In this document: positions 8,911 through 18,595 of the stretch, one piece after another
Position numbering within the stretch: the stretch's first letter is position 1
How the letters are laid out: each line of letters begins with the position of its first letter
Assembly: GCF_038561935.1 (NCBI RefSeq)
Contig: NZ_CP102770.1
Span: forward strand, 8,494,001 to 8,558,000
Direction of reading: 5' to 3'
Length of the DNA: 64,000 nucleotides
Origin: Myxococcus stipitatus
Lineage (GTDB): Bacteria; Myxococcota; Myxococcia; Myxococcales; Myxococcaceae
Translations under genes and position numbers: made by a program
The notes under the pieces: model-generated
What the model was told of the DNA's origin: nothing
The model's database searches: none
Seen by the model: the letters and a program-made list of their open reading frames with translations, nothing else

Positions 8911-10017
8911 ATGACACCCCTGTGCACCGTTGTCCCGCTGCTGGGCGCCCTGCTCGCCTCCACGCCTCCCCTGCCCTCCGAGCCCGAGCCTCCGCCGCCC
9001 GCGCCGGTGGAGTCCGTGGAGGGCAAGTTCAGCATCGTCCCCTTCCTGCTGCCCGCGTATCAGCCCGAGACGAGCTTCCTGTTGGGAGGCGCGGCCTCGT
9101 TCGTGTACCAGCCGCCCGCGGGCTCCGGACGCCGGGAGTCCCAGGTGCTGCTGGCCGCCGCGGCGAGCGTGCGCGGGCAATTCACGTTGCTGTTGCAGCC
9201 GGATGTCTACTTCCTGGAGGACCGTCTCAACCTGACGGCCACGTTGAGCGGGGCGCGGTTCCCGGACCGCTTCTTCGGCATGGGGGCCAACACGCGCTCG
9301 GCGGATGAGGAGGACTTCACGCCCATCTACCTGGAGCTGGAGTTGAGCCCCAAGTGGCGCGTCGCGCCTCGGCTGTACGTGGGGCCCACGCTGCGGCTGC
9401 AGAACGTGCGCATGACGAAGCTCGCCGAGGACGGCGCGGTGCGAAGCACGCCCGGGGCGGACGGGGGTAACACGCTCCAGTTCGGGCTGACGGCGCTGTA
9501 TGACTCGCGCGACAACACGCTCAATCCCACGACGGGCCTGCTGGCGCGGCTCAACCTGCGCACGGCCAGCGGGGACTGGGGCTCGGACTACGACTTCGAC
9601 CTGCTGCGGTTGGATGTGCGTCGCTACGTGTCACTGCCGTGGGGGACCCGGCATGTGCTCGCGTTGCAGGGGTTGGTGGAGCTGAGGGATGGGGAAGTGC
9701 CCTTCTACGACACGGGCCGGCTGGGGGGCATGGAGCTGAGCCGAGGGTATCTGGAGGGGCGGTTCCGCGAGCGGCAGCACCTGGGGGCGCAGGTGGAGTA
9801 CCGGGCGCCGCTGTTCTGGAAGTTCGGTGGCGTGGTGTTCGCCTCGGCGGCGACGGTGGCGCACAGCCTGAAGGACCTGGAGGCGAGGAACATCAAGCCC
9901 GCGGGGGGACTGGGCCTGCGCTTCGCGCCGCTGTCGGACGTGCCGGTGAACATCCGGCTCGACGTGGCGTATGGCAACGAGCCCAGCTTCTACCTGAACG
10001 TGGGTGAGGCGTTCTGA
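8911..10017 (+). CDS. Outer-membrane beta-barrel of the Omp85/BamA superfamily lacking POTRA domains
   Basis: 368 aa with an N-terminal signal peptide and a short Pro/Glu linker, going straight into a barrel without POTRA domains. Alternating amphipathic strands, the conserved LSRGYLEGRFR segment (the RGY lid-loop signature of Omp85 barrels) and a terminal Phe support surface-antigen/Omp85-like folding. POTRA-less members occur as small outer-membrane channels or lipase partners. The start lies only 7 bp after the upstream hydrolase stop, indicating an operon. A role in passing a substrate or product of that hydrolase across the outer membrane is an inference. Confidence 0.75.
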   Translation: MTPLCTVVPLLGALLASTPPLPSEPEPPPPAPVESVEGKFSIVPFLLPAYQPETSFLLGGAASFVYQPPAGSGRRESQVLLAAAASVRGQFTLLLQPDVYFLEDRLNLTATLSGARFPDRFFGMGANTRSADEEDFTPIYLELELSPKWRVAPRLYVGPTLRLQNVRMTKLAEDGAVRSTPGADGGNTLQFGLTALYDSRDNTLNPTTGLLARLNLRTASGDWGSDYDFDLLRLDVRRYVSLPWGTRHVLALQGLVELRDGEVPFYDTGRLGGMELSRGYLEGRFRERQHLGAQVEYRAPLFWKFGGVVFASAATVAHSLKDLEARNIKPAGGLGLRFAPLSDVPVNIRLDVAYGNEPSFYLNVGEAF

Positions 10018-10146
10018 GGACCGCCCGGGGGCCCAGCTTCTGGGACACGGACAACACTTCGAAGCCAGGAATCCCCAGGGGTTGGGAGGGTTTTCCCCCG
10101 GAGCCCCCTTCCTTCCCGGCCTCGCGGTGCTATCAAGCACCGCACC

Positions 10147-13100
10147 ATGCCTGAGAACGAGCCTTCTTCCCTGTTCGACGCCGTGCCCGCGGAGATGGAC
10201 TTCCCGGCCGAGGAGCGCCGCATCCTCGCCTTCTGGAAGGACCGCCGCATTTTCGAGCGCTCGCTCGAGGCACGTGAGGGAGCCAAGAGCTTCGTCTTCT
10301 ACGAAGGCCCCCCCACCGCCAACGGCCTGCCCCACAACGGCCACGTCCTCACCCGCGTCATCAAGGACCTGTTCCCCCGGTTCCAGACCATGCGCGGCCA
10401 CTACGTCCCCCGCAAGGCGGGCTGGGACACCCACGGCCTGCCCGTGGAGGTGGAGGTCGAGAAGGAGCTGCGCATCCACGGGAAGGCCGAAATCGAGCGC
10501 TACGGCGTCGAGCCCTTCACCGAGCGCTGCATCGAGTCCGTCTTCCGCTACACCTCCGAGTGGGAGCGCCTCACCGAGCGCATCGGCTTCTGGGTCGACC
10601 TCAACCAGGCCTATGTCACCTACCACCGCCCCTTCGTGGAGAGCGTCTGGTGGGCGCTCGCCGAGCTGCACAAGAAGGGCCTGCTGTACCAGGGCCACAA
10701 GGTGGTCTGGTGGTGGCCCCAGGGTGGCACCGCGCTGAGCTCCGCCGAGGTCGGCCTGGGCTACAAGACGGTCGACGACCCCAGCGTCTACGTCGCCTTC
10801 CCCCTGCGCGACACACCCGACACCGCGCTCGTCGTGTGGACGACCACCCCCTGGACACTGCCGTCCAACATGTTCGCGGCCGTCAACCCGAACGTGGACT
10901 ACGTCACCGTCGACGCCGGCGACCGCAAGCTCATCATCGCCGCCGCGCTGCGCGAGGAGCTGGCCAAGAAGCTCAAGAAGGACCTGCCCGTGCTCGACAC
11001 GCAGATGGGCAGCACGCTGGTGGGCAAGCGCTATGTGCCGCCCTTCGATTCGTACTTCGCGAACGAGAAGGACACGCGCGCGAAGCTGCGCGACGGCGGC
11101 GATGACTCGCGCGCCTGGCGCGTGCTGGCCGCGGACTTCGTCACCCTCTCCAGCGGCACGGGCATCGTCCACATCGCCCCGGCCTTCGGCGAGGACGACT
11201 ACGACGCCTTCCGCAAGGACCGCGAGCGCTTCGTCCAGCCGCACGCCCTGGAGCTGTTCTGCGCCGTGAAGCCGGACGGCACTTTCTCCGAGGACGTGCC
11301 GCTCGTCGCCGGCAGGTTCGTGAAGGACGCGGACAAGGACATCCAGCGCCACCTGAAGGAGCGCGGCCTCATCCTCGTCACCGAGCAGTACAAGCACGAG
11401 TACCCGTTCTGCTGGCGCGCGGATGACGACCCGCTCATCCAGTTCGCCCGCCCCGCCTGGTACATCCGCACCACGGCCATGAAGGACCAGGCCATCGCGA
11501 ACAACCGCGCCGTCAACTGGGTGCCGGAGCACATCAAGGAAGGCCGCTTCGGCGACTTCCTCGCCAACAACGTCGACTGGGCCCTGTCGCGCGAGCGCTA
11601 CTGGGGCACGCCGCTCCCTCTCTGGGTCCACACCGAGACGGGCGAGGTGGAAGCGATGCCCTCGCTCGAGGCCCTGCGCGAGAAGCCCGGCAGCAACCTG
11701 GCCGCGGTGGAAGCGGAGCTCGCGGCGTTCCTCGCCGGCAAGCCGCACGAGGCCAACGCGCGGCACCTCATCGTCCACAAGCCGTGGATCGACAAGGTGA
11801 CGTACCAGAAGCCCGGCACGCCGGGTCACTTCCAGCGCGTGCCGGAGGTCATCGACGTGTGGTTCGACTCCGGCTGCATGCCCTTCGCGCAGTGGGGCTT
11901 CCCGCACACGCCGGGCTCGCTGGACATCTTCAACCGCGCCTACCCGGCTGACTTCATCTCCGAGGCCATCGACCAGACGCGTGGCTGGTTCTACTCGCTG
12001 CTGATGGTGAACACGCTCGTCTTCGACGAGGAGACCCAGGCACGCATGGGCATGAAGCCCCTGCGCGAGTGGCCGCGTCCGTACAAGAGCTGCATCGTGC
12101 TGGGCCACGTCTCCGACAAGGAGGGCCGCAAGGAGTCCAAGTCCAAGGGCAACTACACGCCTCCGGAAATCATCCTCGATGAAGTCCGCATGGACTTCGC
12201 GGTGCTGACCGCCGCCGAGGCGGGGGTGCCCGCGGAGCCCGGCGTCGCGCTCATCGCCCGCGAGGACCTGGAGGGTCTGGACCTGACGGAGGGCGCGAAG
12301 GTGCAGCTCTTCCGGCCGGACCGCCCCGAGGTCTCCGTCACGGTGCCGCTCAAGGTCCACAAGAAGCTCAAGCGCCGGGTGGTGCTGCTGGCGCCGTCGG
12401 AGGTCCAGACGCTGAGCGTCGCCCCGTCGTCGAAGGGCGTGGGCGTGATGCCGGTGGAGGTGCCTCGCCTCGCCGCGTCCGAGCGCGTGACGGTGAAGGA
12501 CCCCAACGCCAAGGCCCCCGGCGCGGATGCGTTCCGCTGGTTCTTCTACGCGGCGAGCCCCACGTGGTCCAACACGCGCCACTCGCTGGGCAACGTGCGC
12601 CTGCTGCAGAAGGACTTCCAGATCAAGCTGCGCAACGTCTACTCGTTCTTCACCATCTACGCGAACATCGACGGCTTCAACCCCGCGGCGGGCAACCCGG
12701 ACGCCTCCGAGGCGCCGTGGGTGGCGGTGCGCAAGAGCCAGGGCTGGCGCGAGGTGAAGCAGCGGCCCCTGCTGGACCGCTGGATTCTCTCCGAGGTGCA
12801 GCTCACGCTGCGCGACGTGGAGAAGGCGCTGGAGACGTATCAGGTCTACGACGCGGCCCAGCGGCTGGTGGCGCTGGTGGATGGGCTCTCCAACTGGTTC
12901 CTGCGCCGCAGCCGCGACCGCTACTGGACGGCGGGGCTGGAGCAGGACAAGCGCGACGCCTACTTCACGCTGTACGAGGCGCTCACCACCATCACCGCGA
13001 TGGCGGCGCCGTTCATCCCGTTCTTCACGGACGCGATGTGGACGAACCTGGTCCACAAGCCGTGGCCGAAGACGCAGCCGGAGAGCGTGCACCTGGCGGA

Positions 13101-13893
13101 CTTCCCCAAGGTCGACGCGAGCCTCATCGACGCGGAGCTGGCCGCGGACATGGCGGCGGTGCGCGAGCTGGTGTCTCCGGGCTTGAAGGTGCGCACGGAC
13201 AACAAGCTCAAGGTGCGTCAGCCGCTGTCGCGCGCGGACATCATCCTGGCGCGCAAGGAGCTGACGGACCGGCTGTCCGTGTACAAGGACCTGCTCGCGG
13301 ACGAGCTGAACGTGCACGAGATCCGCTTCGTGGAGCCGGGCAGCCCGGACGCGGACGTCGTGCGCTTCCGGGTGCGGCCGAACCTGCGCGCGGTGGGCGG
13401 GCGGCTCGGGCCCAAGCTGGCGCCGGTGCGCAAGGCGTTCGACTCGGGTGATGGCCGCGCGCTGCATCGAGAGCTGCTCCAGACGGGCCAGGTGGCCATG
13501 ACGGTGGGCGGCGAGTCGCTGGTGTTCACCGCAGAGGAGCTGGAGACGCTCGTGGAGGCCAATCCGGGCTACGCGGCGGCGGGCACGGGCGCGGGCGTGG
13601 TGGTGCTCCACACGGAGCTGACCGAGGCGCTCATCGACGAGGGCCTGGTGCGCGAGCTGCTGGCCCGGGTGCAGGGGGCTCGCAAGGACATGGAGCTGGG
13701 CTACACGGACCAGATTCGCCTGTGGGTGGATGGCGATGCGCGCGTGAAGCGCGTCACGGAAGAGGGTCGGGAGCTGATTGCTCGCGAGACGCTCGCCGCC
13801 TCCATCCAGGTGGGCCCCGAGGGCCTCGCCGGGACGGAGGAAGAGGTCCAGCTCAACGGCCTGCCCGCGCGCATCCGCGTCGAGCGCGCCTGA
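10147..13893 (+). CDS. ileS: Isoleucyl-tRNA synthetase, eukaryote-like (type 2), with inserted domain
   Basis: 1248 aa class Ia synthetase that charges tRNA-Ile. The HIGH-like motif is HNGH (63-66) in GLPHNGHVLTR and the KMSKS-like motif is KESKS (662-666). The sequence GWDTHGLPVEVEVEKEL and the divergent HIGH loop place it with the type 2/eukaryote-like group, often mupirocin-tolerant. The CP1 editing domain is present (HIAPAFGEDDYDAF). Between KESKSKGNYTPPEIILD and GADAFRWFF (residues about 682-788) there is an insertion of roughly 105 residues, largely predicted beta, where other IleRS proteins have only about a dozen residues. The C-terminal anticodon-binding domains follow. It appears monocistronic, ends at a strong hairpin and is convergent with the Mrp operon. 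Confidence 0.95.
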   Translation: MPENEPSSLFDAVPAEMDFPAEERRILAFWKDRRIFERSLEAREGAKSFVFYEGPPTANGLPHNGHVLTRVIKDLFPRFQTMRGHYVPRKAGWDTHGLPVEVEVEKELRIHGKAEIERYGVEPFTERCIESVFRYTSEWERLTERIGFWVDLNQAYVTYHRPFVESVWWALAELHKKGLLYQGHKVVWWWPQGGTALSSAEVGLGYKTVDDPSVYVAFPLRDTPDTALVVWTTTPWTLPSNMFAAVNPNVDYVTVDAGDRKLIIAAALREELAKKLKKDLPVLDTQMGSTLVGKRYVPPFDSYFANEKDTRAKLRDGGDDSRAWRVLAADFVTLSSGTGIVHIAPAFGEDDYDAFRKDRERFVQPHALELFCAVKPDGTFSEDVPLVAGRFVKDADKDIQRHLKERGLILVTEQYKHEYPFCWRADDDPLIQFARPAWYIRTTAMKDQAIANNRAVNWVPEHIKEGRFGDFLANNVDWALSRERYWGTPLPLWVHTETGEVEAMPSLEALREKPGSNLAAVEAELAAFLAGKPHEANARHLIVHKPWIDKVTYQKPGTPGHFQRVPEVIDVWFDSGCMPFAQWGFPHTPGSLDIFNRAYPADFISEAIDQTRGWFYSLLMVNTLVFDEETQARMGMKPLREWPRPYKSCIVLGHVSDKEGRKESKSKGNYTPPEIILDEVRMDFAVLTAAEAGVPAEPGVALIAREDLEGLDLTEGAKVQLFRPDRPEVSVTVPLKVHKKLKRRVVLLAPSEVQTLSVAPSSKGVGVMPVEVPRLAASERVTVKDPNAKAPGADAFRWFFYAASPTWSNTRHSLGNVRLLQKDFQIKLRNVYSFFTIYANIDGFNPAAGNPDASEAPWVAVRKSQGWREVKQRPLLDRWILSEVQLTLRDVEKALETYQVYDAAQRLVALVDGLSNWFLRRSRDRYWTAGLEQDKRDAYFTLYEALTTITAMAAPFIPFFTDAMWTNLVHKPWPKTQPESVHLADFPKVDASLIDAELAADMAAVRELVSPGLKVRTDNKLKVRQPLSRADIILARKELTDRLSVYKDLLADELNVHEIRFVEPGSPDADVVRFRVRPNLRAVGGRLGPKLAPVRKAFDSGDGRALHRELLQTGQVAMTVGGESLVFTAEELETLVEANPGYAAAGTGAGVVVLHTELTEALIDEGLVRELLARVQGARKDMELGYTDQIRLWVDGDARVKRVTEEGRELIARETLAASIQVGPEGLAGTEEEVQLNGLPARIRVERA

Positions 13894-13908
13894 GGCAGCA
13901 CGACGGCA

Positions 13909-13942
13909 CGTCACGTCAGGGTGGAACGCCCCTGACGTGACG
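13909..13942. terminator. Bidirectional hairpin between ileS and the Mrp operon
   Basis: A perfect 13-bp inverted repeat (13909-13921 with 13930-13942, 8-nt loop) lies 15 bp after the ileS stop and 8 bp after the last Mrp gene. It can terminate both convergent units, although flanking T-runs are weak. Confidence 0.65.
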
Positions 13943-13950
13943 GCGTGGCT

Positions 13951-15690
13951 TCAGCGGACGAGGAGCAGCAGGAAGACCGCCAGCCACACGAGCAACGCGA
14001 GCCCCACCTGTCGCAAGCGGCTGAGCCGCGCCTCCGCCTGGTCCACCTCGTCGAGGAGGAAGTGCTGGAGGCGCTCGACGCCTTGCTGGAAGCGTTCGGA
14101 GGCCTTCCCCTCTCCCACGGACTCCCGCTCCGCCCCCGCGGTCAGGAGCCTCCAGACGGGCTGAATCACACGCATCAGCGGCCAGAGCACGTCGCCCGCG
14201 GGAATCCGTGGCAGCCGCCATCCGAGTCTCCGGCGCAAGCTCCAGGCGAGCACGCACACCCCGACCCCCACCAGGACGGGCCACGCGGAGGACACGAGGT
14301 TCTTCGCTTCGAGCAGGCGCGGAAGTGACTCGCGTCCCACCGGAGTCCAGAAGAGCAGCGCCGTATCCATCGCGAACAACAGCCCCCACGACACACCCAT
14401 CCAGCCCGCGCTGGATGAGCCCTGCTCCGGCGACTCCGCCACCACGCACTCCAGGAAGCGCGCCATGAGGAGCGTGCTGCCTACCGCCGCGAGCGACAGC
14501 AACAGCGGCAGGGACTCGGGGCCATGCGCCGCCGCCTCGGCGGACTTGAGGGACAGCTTCGCCAGGGCCCCGCTCGTCAGCGGCGCACCGGCGATCTCCA
14601 GCCCGGACCACGCGAGCCCCGCGAGCACCAGTCCACCTCTCCACCCTCGCCAGCCCGTCGCGGGCAACAGCCCCGCGCCCAGGAACAACAACCCCTTCGC
14701 CATCGAGTGGTGCACCGCATAGACCAGCACCGCGACCACCAGCATCGGCGCCGCGTCCGGAGTCCCCAGCGCGAGCCCCACCGCGAGCGTGATGAACCCC
14801 ATCTGGCTCACGCTCGAATACGCGAGCACTGTCTTCGCCTCGCGCTGCGTGAGCCCCACGACCACCGCATAGAACGCGGCGGCGAGCCCCATCCCCACAC
14901 AGACCTGGCTCACCACCGGCAGGCTCGACTGCCCGAGCGGCAGGAAGCGCAGCCAACCCAACACACCCACCTTGATGATGGCCCCGCTCAACACGGCGCT
15001 GGCGGGCGCGGGCGCGACGGGGTGGGCCAAGGGCAGCCACATGTGCAGCAGCAGCGCGCCCACCTTGATGCCAAATCCCACGAGCACCAGGACCACGATG
15101 AGGTCTCGCGAGCCCGACTCCGACACCACCCTCGCGACGTCCACCAGCATCACGTTGATGCGAGTCCCCACCGTGAGGAAGAACGCGGCCAGCAGGCTCA
15201 CCTCCCCCAGCAACGCCATCACGATGTAGACCCGCCCCGCCCCGGCCGCGCGCTCATCTCGCACATGGACGATGAGGCCATACGCGCAGAACGTCATCAT
15301 CGCGAAGAACAGATAGAAGCTCGCCACATCCAGCGCGAGCACCGCCCCCACGTTCCCCGCCAGCGTCGCCAGGTAGAAGCCCCAGAACGAGGGCCGGTGC
15401 GAGTCCTCTCGCAGATAGCCTTTCGCGAAGAGGCCCGCGAAGAGCCACAGCGCTCCCGTGAAGATCAGGTACGTCCGCGTCACCGTCTCCGGCCCGTACA
15501 GCCACATCCCCAGGAGCACGCTCTTCCAGTGGAGCGTCTCCCCTGTTCCCAGCCCCAACCCCAGCGCGGGCAGCGCGGCCCACGGCGCCAGCCCCATCCC
15601 CACCGCGCGCGTGCCGGGAAGCATCACCGCCAGCACCAACACGAGCGGCACCAGCAGCGCCGCGCCGACGGCCAGCTCGGGCAGGCTCAC
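13951..15690 (-). CDS. Proton-translocating antiporter-like subunit (NuoL/MrpA/HyfB family), last gene of Mrp operon
   Basis: 579 aa from the GTG at 15690, which overlaps the upstream stop in GTGA and has GGGAG upstream; longer readings of this frame run through the preceding gene. It is a polytopic membrane protein with the conserved channel Lys/His elements of complex-I-type antiporter subunits (GFGIKVGALLLHMWLPLAH, SGAIIKVG, HSMAKGLLFLGAG). The C-terminus has a long charged helix (about residues 515-560) and a final membrane segment, reminiscent of the lateral helix of NuoL. It may supply the MrpA-type function together with the separately encoded MrpA-C/MrpB fusion upstream. Subfamily assignment by eye is uncertain. 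Confidence 0.8.
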   Translation of the reverse strand: MSLPELAVGAALLVPLVLVLAVMLPGTRAVGMGLAPWAALPALGLGLGTGETLHWKSVLLGMWLYGPETVTRTYLIFTGALWLFAGLFAKGYLREDSHRPSFWGFYLATLAGNVGAVLALDVASFYLFFAMMTFCAYGLIVHVRDERAAGAGRVYIVMALLGEVSLLAAFFLTVGTRINVMLVDVARVVSESGSRDLIVVLVLVGFGIKVGALLLHMWLPLAHPVAPAPASAVLSGAIIKVGVLGWLRFLPLGQSSLPVVSQVCVGMGLAAAFYAVVVGLTQREAKTVLAYSSVSQMGFITLAVGLALGTPDAAPMLVVAVLVYAVHHSMAKGLLFLGAGLLPATGWRGWRGGLVLAGLAWSGLEIAGAPLTSGALAKLSLKSAEAAAHGPESLPLLLSLAAVGSTLLMARFLECVVAESPEQGSSSAGWMGVSWGLLFAMDTALLFWTPVGRESLPRLLEAKNLVSSAWPVLVGVGVCVLAWSLRRRLGWRLPRIPAGDVLWPLMRVIQPVWRLLTAGAERESVGEGKASERFQQGVERLQHFLLDEVDQAEARLSRLRQVGLALLVWLAVFLLLLVR

Positions 15691-17171
15691 GGCCGGAACT
15701 CCCGCTCGGTGATGAGCTTCGTCCAGCTCAACGGGCTGAACTCCCATCCCGCGAACAGCCCCATCGCGAGCGACAGCGCGGCCGTCGTCAGCGTGGGCAG
15801 CAGCAAGGACAGGCCAATCTCCCAGCGGCGAGGGTTCGGCTTCCAGTCCTGCTGGGGCGCCTGGAACCAGGCCGCATAGAGGATGGGCAGGAAGTAGCCC
15901 GCGTTGAGCAGGCTGCTCATCAGCAGCACGCCCACCAACCAGGGCTCCTTCGCCTCCAGCGCGCCGATGCCCAGGTACCACTTGGTGATGAAGCCCGCGA
16001 CGGGAGGAATCCCAATCATCCCCAGCGCGGCGATGGTGAACGCCCCCATCGTGAGCGGCATCCGCCGCCCCACGCCACGCAAGTCCTTCACCCGATGCAC
16101 GTGCAGTTCCTCCGCGAAGTTCCCCGCGCAGAAGAACAAGGTGATTTTCATCACCCCCTGGTGCACCAGATGCACCAGCCCGCCGATGGTCGACACCGTG
16201 CCGAAGATGGAGACGCCCACCACGATGTACGCGACCTGGCTCACCGTCGAGTACGCCAGCCGCCGCTTCAGGTCGCCTTGCTGGAGGGCTCGCAGCGAGC
16301 CGTAGAGGATGGTGATGCCCGCGACCACCGCCAGCGGGCGCATCACCCCCAGGTCATGCACCAGGTACACGCCATACACGTCGTAGATGACGCGTGTGAT
16401 GCCAAACGCCCCCGCCTTCACCACCGCGACCGCATGCAGCAGCGCGCTCACCGGTGCGGGCGCCACCATCGCGACGGGCAGCCACCCATGCAGCGGCACC
16501 AGCGCCGCCTTCACGCCCAGGCCCGCGATCATCAACACGAAGGCCACCTGCAACCCGGTGCGGTGCTCGACCGCGCCCCAGAGCGCGCCTCGCTCCGTGA
16601 ACTCCACGGCCCCCGCGAGCACGTACAGCAGCACCACGCCCGCGAGCAGCAGCGTGGCACCGGTCAACGTGTAGCGCAGGTACACATTGCCCGCGCGGAG
16701 CGCATCGGGCGTCCCCTTGTGGATGACCAGCGGGTACGTCGACAGCGTGAGCATCTCGTAGAACAGGAAGAACGTGAGCAGGTTGCCCGCGAGCGCGATG
16801 CCCATTGTCGAGGCGACACACAGCGAGAAGAAGCCGAAGAACCGGCTGAGATGCTCGGTGCCCTCCAGGTACCCCACGGCGTAGATGGTCGTCACGAACC
16901 AGAGCACCGCGGACAGGAGGATGAAGAGCAGGCTGAACGTGTCCGCTCGGAGCACCAGGTCCGCGTTGGGGAGGAAGGGCAGGCGCGTTTCGTAGTGACG
17001 GCCCCGGAACACGCCCCACGCCATGAAGAGGGTCAGCCCCAGCTTCGTCACCGCCGCGGCCAGGTTGAGCGTCGTCCGCGTGCGCCGCTGGTCCTGCGGC
17101 AGCAGGAAGATGACCAGCCCGGGCAACAGGGAGCTCAGCAGCACCCACACCGGAAGCCAGGTGCCCCTCAT
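15687..17171 (-). CDS. Proton-translocating antiporter-like subunit (MrpD/NuoN family), second copy
   Basis: 494 aa. The ATG at 17171 overlaps the previous stop as ATGA. It is a polytopic protein with antiporter-type signatures: the acidic residue in LFYEMLTLSTYPLVIHKG, Lys in GLGVKAALVPLHGWLP, HAVAVVKAGAFG and HQGVMKITLFFCAG. It is similar in architecture to the next gene upstream (475 aa) but clearly divergent, so the operon holds two MrpD/NuoN-like proteins and a third NuoL-like one. Standard Mrp operons have only MrpA and MrpD of this type. It acts in the inner membrane in cation/proton exchange. Confidence 0.85.
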   Translation of the reverse strand: MRGTWLPVWVLLSSLLPGLVIFLLPQDQRRTRTTLNLAAAVTKLGLTLFMAWGVFRGRHYETRLPFLPNADLVLRADTFSLLFILLSAVLWFVTTIYAVGYLEGTEHLSRFFGFFSLCVASTMGIALAGNLLTFFLFYEMLTLSTYPLVIHKGTPDALRAGNVYLRYTLTGATLLLAGVVLLYVLAGAVEFTERGALWGAVEHRTGLQVAFVLMIAGLGVKAALVPLHGWLPVAMVAPAPVSALLHAVAVVKAGAFGITRVIYDVYGVYLVHDLGVMRPLAVVAGITILYGSLRALQQGDLKRRLAYSTVSQVAYIVVGVSIFGTVSTIGGLVHLVHQGVMKITLFFCAGNFAEELHVHRVKDLRGVGRRMPLTMGAFTIAALGMIGIPPVAGFITKWYLGIGALEAKEPWLVGVLLMSSLLNAGYFLPILYAAWFQAPQQDWKPNPRRWEIGLSLLLPTLTTAALSLAMGLFAGWEFSPLSWTKLITEREFRP

Positions 17172-18595
17172 CGCGCCGCCCCCACCGCGAGCAGGTCCAG
17201 CGGGAACCACGGCACCAGCCCCAGCACCAACGCGATGAGCGCGAGCGCGAGCGGCGCCAGCTCGTTCCCCAGCGGAATCGAGCGCACCTCCACGCCGGGC
17301 GGCAGCGGGAGGAAGGAGCCTCGGAGGATGCGAAAGACATACGCCGCCGCCAGCAGGCTGCCCACCAGCAGCACCCCACCCCACCACCACTGGTGCGTCT
17401 GGATGGCCGCGTTGAGCAGATACCACTTCGCGATGAACCCACCGCTGGGCGGAATCCCAATCAGGCTGATGCCTCCCAGCGCCATCGCCAGGAAGGTGAA
17501 GGGCATGCGGTAGGCCAATCCCTGCACACCGCCCAGCTCGGTGATGCCCACCGCCTGGTGGATGTTCCCCACCGCCACGAACATGGACGCCTTCGCGGCG
17601 GCGTGCGAGACGACCAGGTAGATGGCTCCCGACCGGGCCCCGCTCGTCGCCATCGGGAAGACCAGGAACATGTAGCCAATCTGCGCCACGCTCGAATAGG
17701 CGACGACCTGCTTGAGCTTCGACTGGCTCAGCGCCAGCAACGAGCCCCACAGCACCGCCGCCGCGCCCAGGACGCCCAGGAACTGGCCCACCTCGGCGTC
17801 GAGCACCGGTGCGAAGACCTCCAGCCACATGCGGAACAGCACGTAGTAGGAGCCCTTCGAGATGAGCGCCGACAGGAGCGCCGTCACCGGCGTCGGCGCG
17901 CCGCCATAGGTCGGCGGGAGCCAGACGTGCAGGGGGAACAGGGGCGTCTTGAGGCACAGCCCCACCGTCACCAGCGCCGCCGCCGTCCATGTCACGGGCC
18001 CTGGCTGGACGCGCTGGGCCAGCAGCCCCATGTCGAGCGCGGCGTACGCGCCATACAGCAGCGAGATGCCCAGCAGGTAGCAGAGCGAGCCCGGCAGCGC
18101 GAAGAGCAGGTAGCGCAGGCCCGCTTCCAATCCAGGCAGGTCCCTGCGCACCACGATGAGCGCGACGGCCCCCAGCGTCGTCAGCTCCAGCGTGACGTAG
18201 AGGTTGAAGGCATCCGCCGACATCACCAGCGCGTTGAGCGCGCACCAGACGAACAGCCACAGCGGCAGGTACTCACGGTCCTCGCGGTTCCCCAGGTGGT
18301 CCAGCGCGTTGACGCTGATGAGCGAGCCCACCAGGGCCACGGTCAACATCATCAGCACCGCGAGCCCATCCGCGCGCCACCCGATGCCCAGCGGCGCGCC
18401 CCAGCCTCCGATGTCCTGGTGCAGGGCGCCGACGGTCGCGACCTTCCACGCCAGCACCGCCACCGCCACGAGCGTCACGATGGAGGCGACACCCGCGACG
18501 ATGCGCACCCCGTCTCGCCCCACCAGCAGCGCGAGCACCGCGCCGAGCAGGGGGACGATGACCGGCCATGCCATCAAGGCCCAGGCCCCCGTCAT
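17168..18595 (-). CDS. mrpD: Na+/H+ antiporter subunit MrpD (NuoM/N-like)
   Basis: 475 aa. The ATG at 18595 overlaps the mrpC stop as ATGA. Roughly 14 hydrophobic segments. Conserved features include LYVTLELTTLGAVALIV (membrane Glu), GLCLKTPLFPLHVWLPPTYGGAPTPVTALLSALISKGS (loop helix and Lys) and SHAAAKASMFVAVGNIHQ (Lys/His). Its position directly after MrpC matches the C-D order of Mrp operons and supports the MrpD name, though either neighbouring paralogue could share that role. Confidence 0.85.
   Translation of the reverse strand: MTGAWALMAWPVIVPLLGAVLALLVGRDGVRIVAGVASIVTLVAVAVLAWKVATVGALHQDIGGWGAPLGIGWRADGLAVLMMLTVALVGSLISVNALDHLGNREDREYLPLWLFVWCALNALVMSADAFNLYVTLELTTLGAVALIVVRRDLPGLEAGLRYLLFALPGSLCYLLGISLLYGAYAALDMGLLAQRVQPGPVTWTAAALVTVGLCLKTPLFPLHVWLPPTYGGAPTPVTALLSALISKGSYYVLFRMWLEVFAPVLDAEVGQFLGVLGAAAVLWGSLLALSQSKLKQVVAYSSVAQIGYMFLVFPMATSGARSGAIYLVVSHAAAKASMFVAVGNIHQAVGITELGGVQGLAYRMPFTFLAMALGGISLIGIPPSGGFIAKWYLLNAAIQTHQWWWGGVLLVGSLLAAAYVFRILRGSFLPLPPGVEVRSIPLGNELAPLALALIALVLGLVPWFPLDLLAVGAAR

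Noticed and set aside
9631..13914. 1427-codon open frame on the minus strand opposite ileS
   Set aside because: Antisense shadow: ileS is unambiguous on the plus strand, and the minus frame gives Arg/His/Val-rich sequence with no motifs. Stop codons are rare in GC-rich antisense frames.
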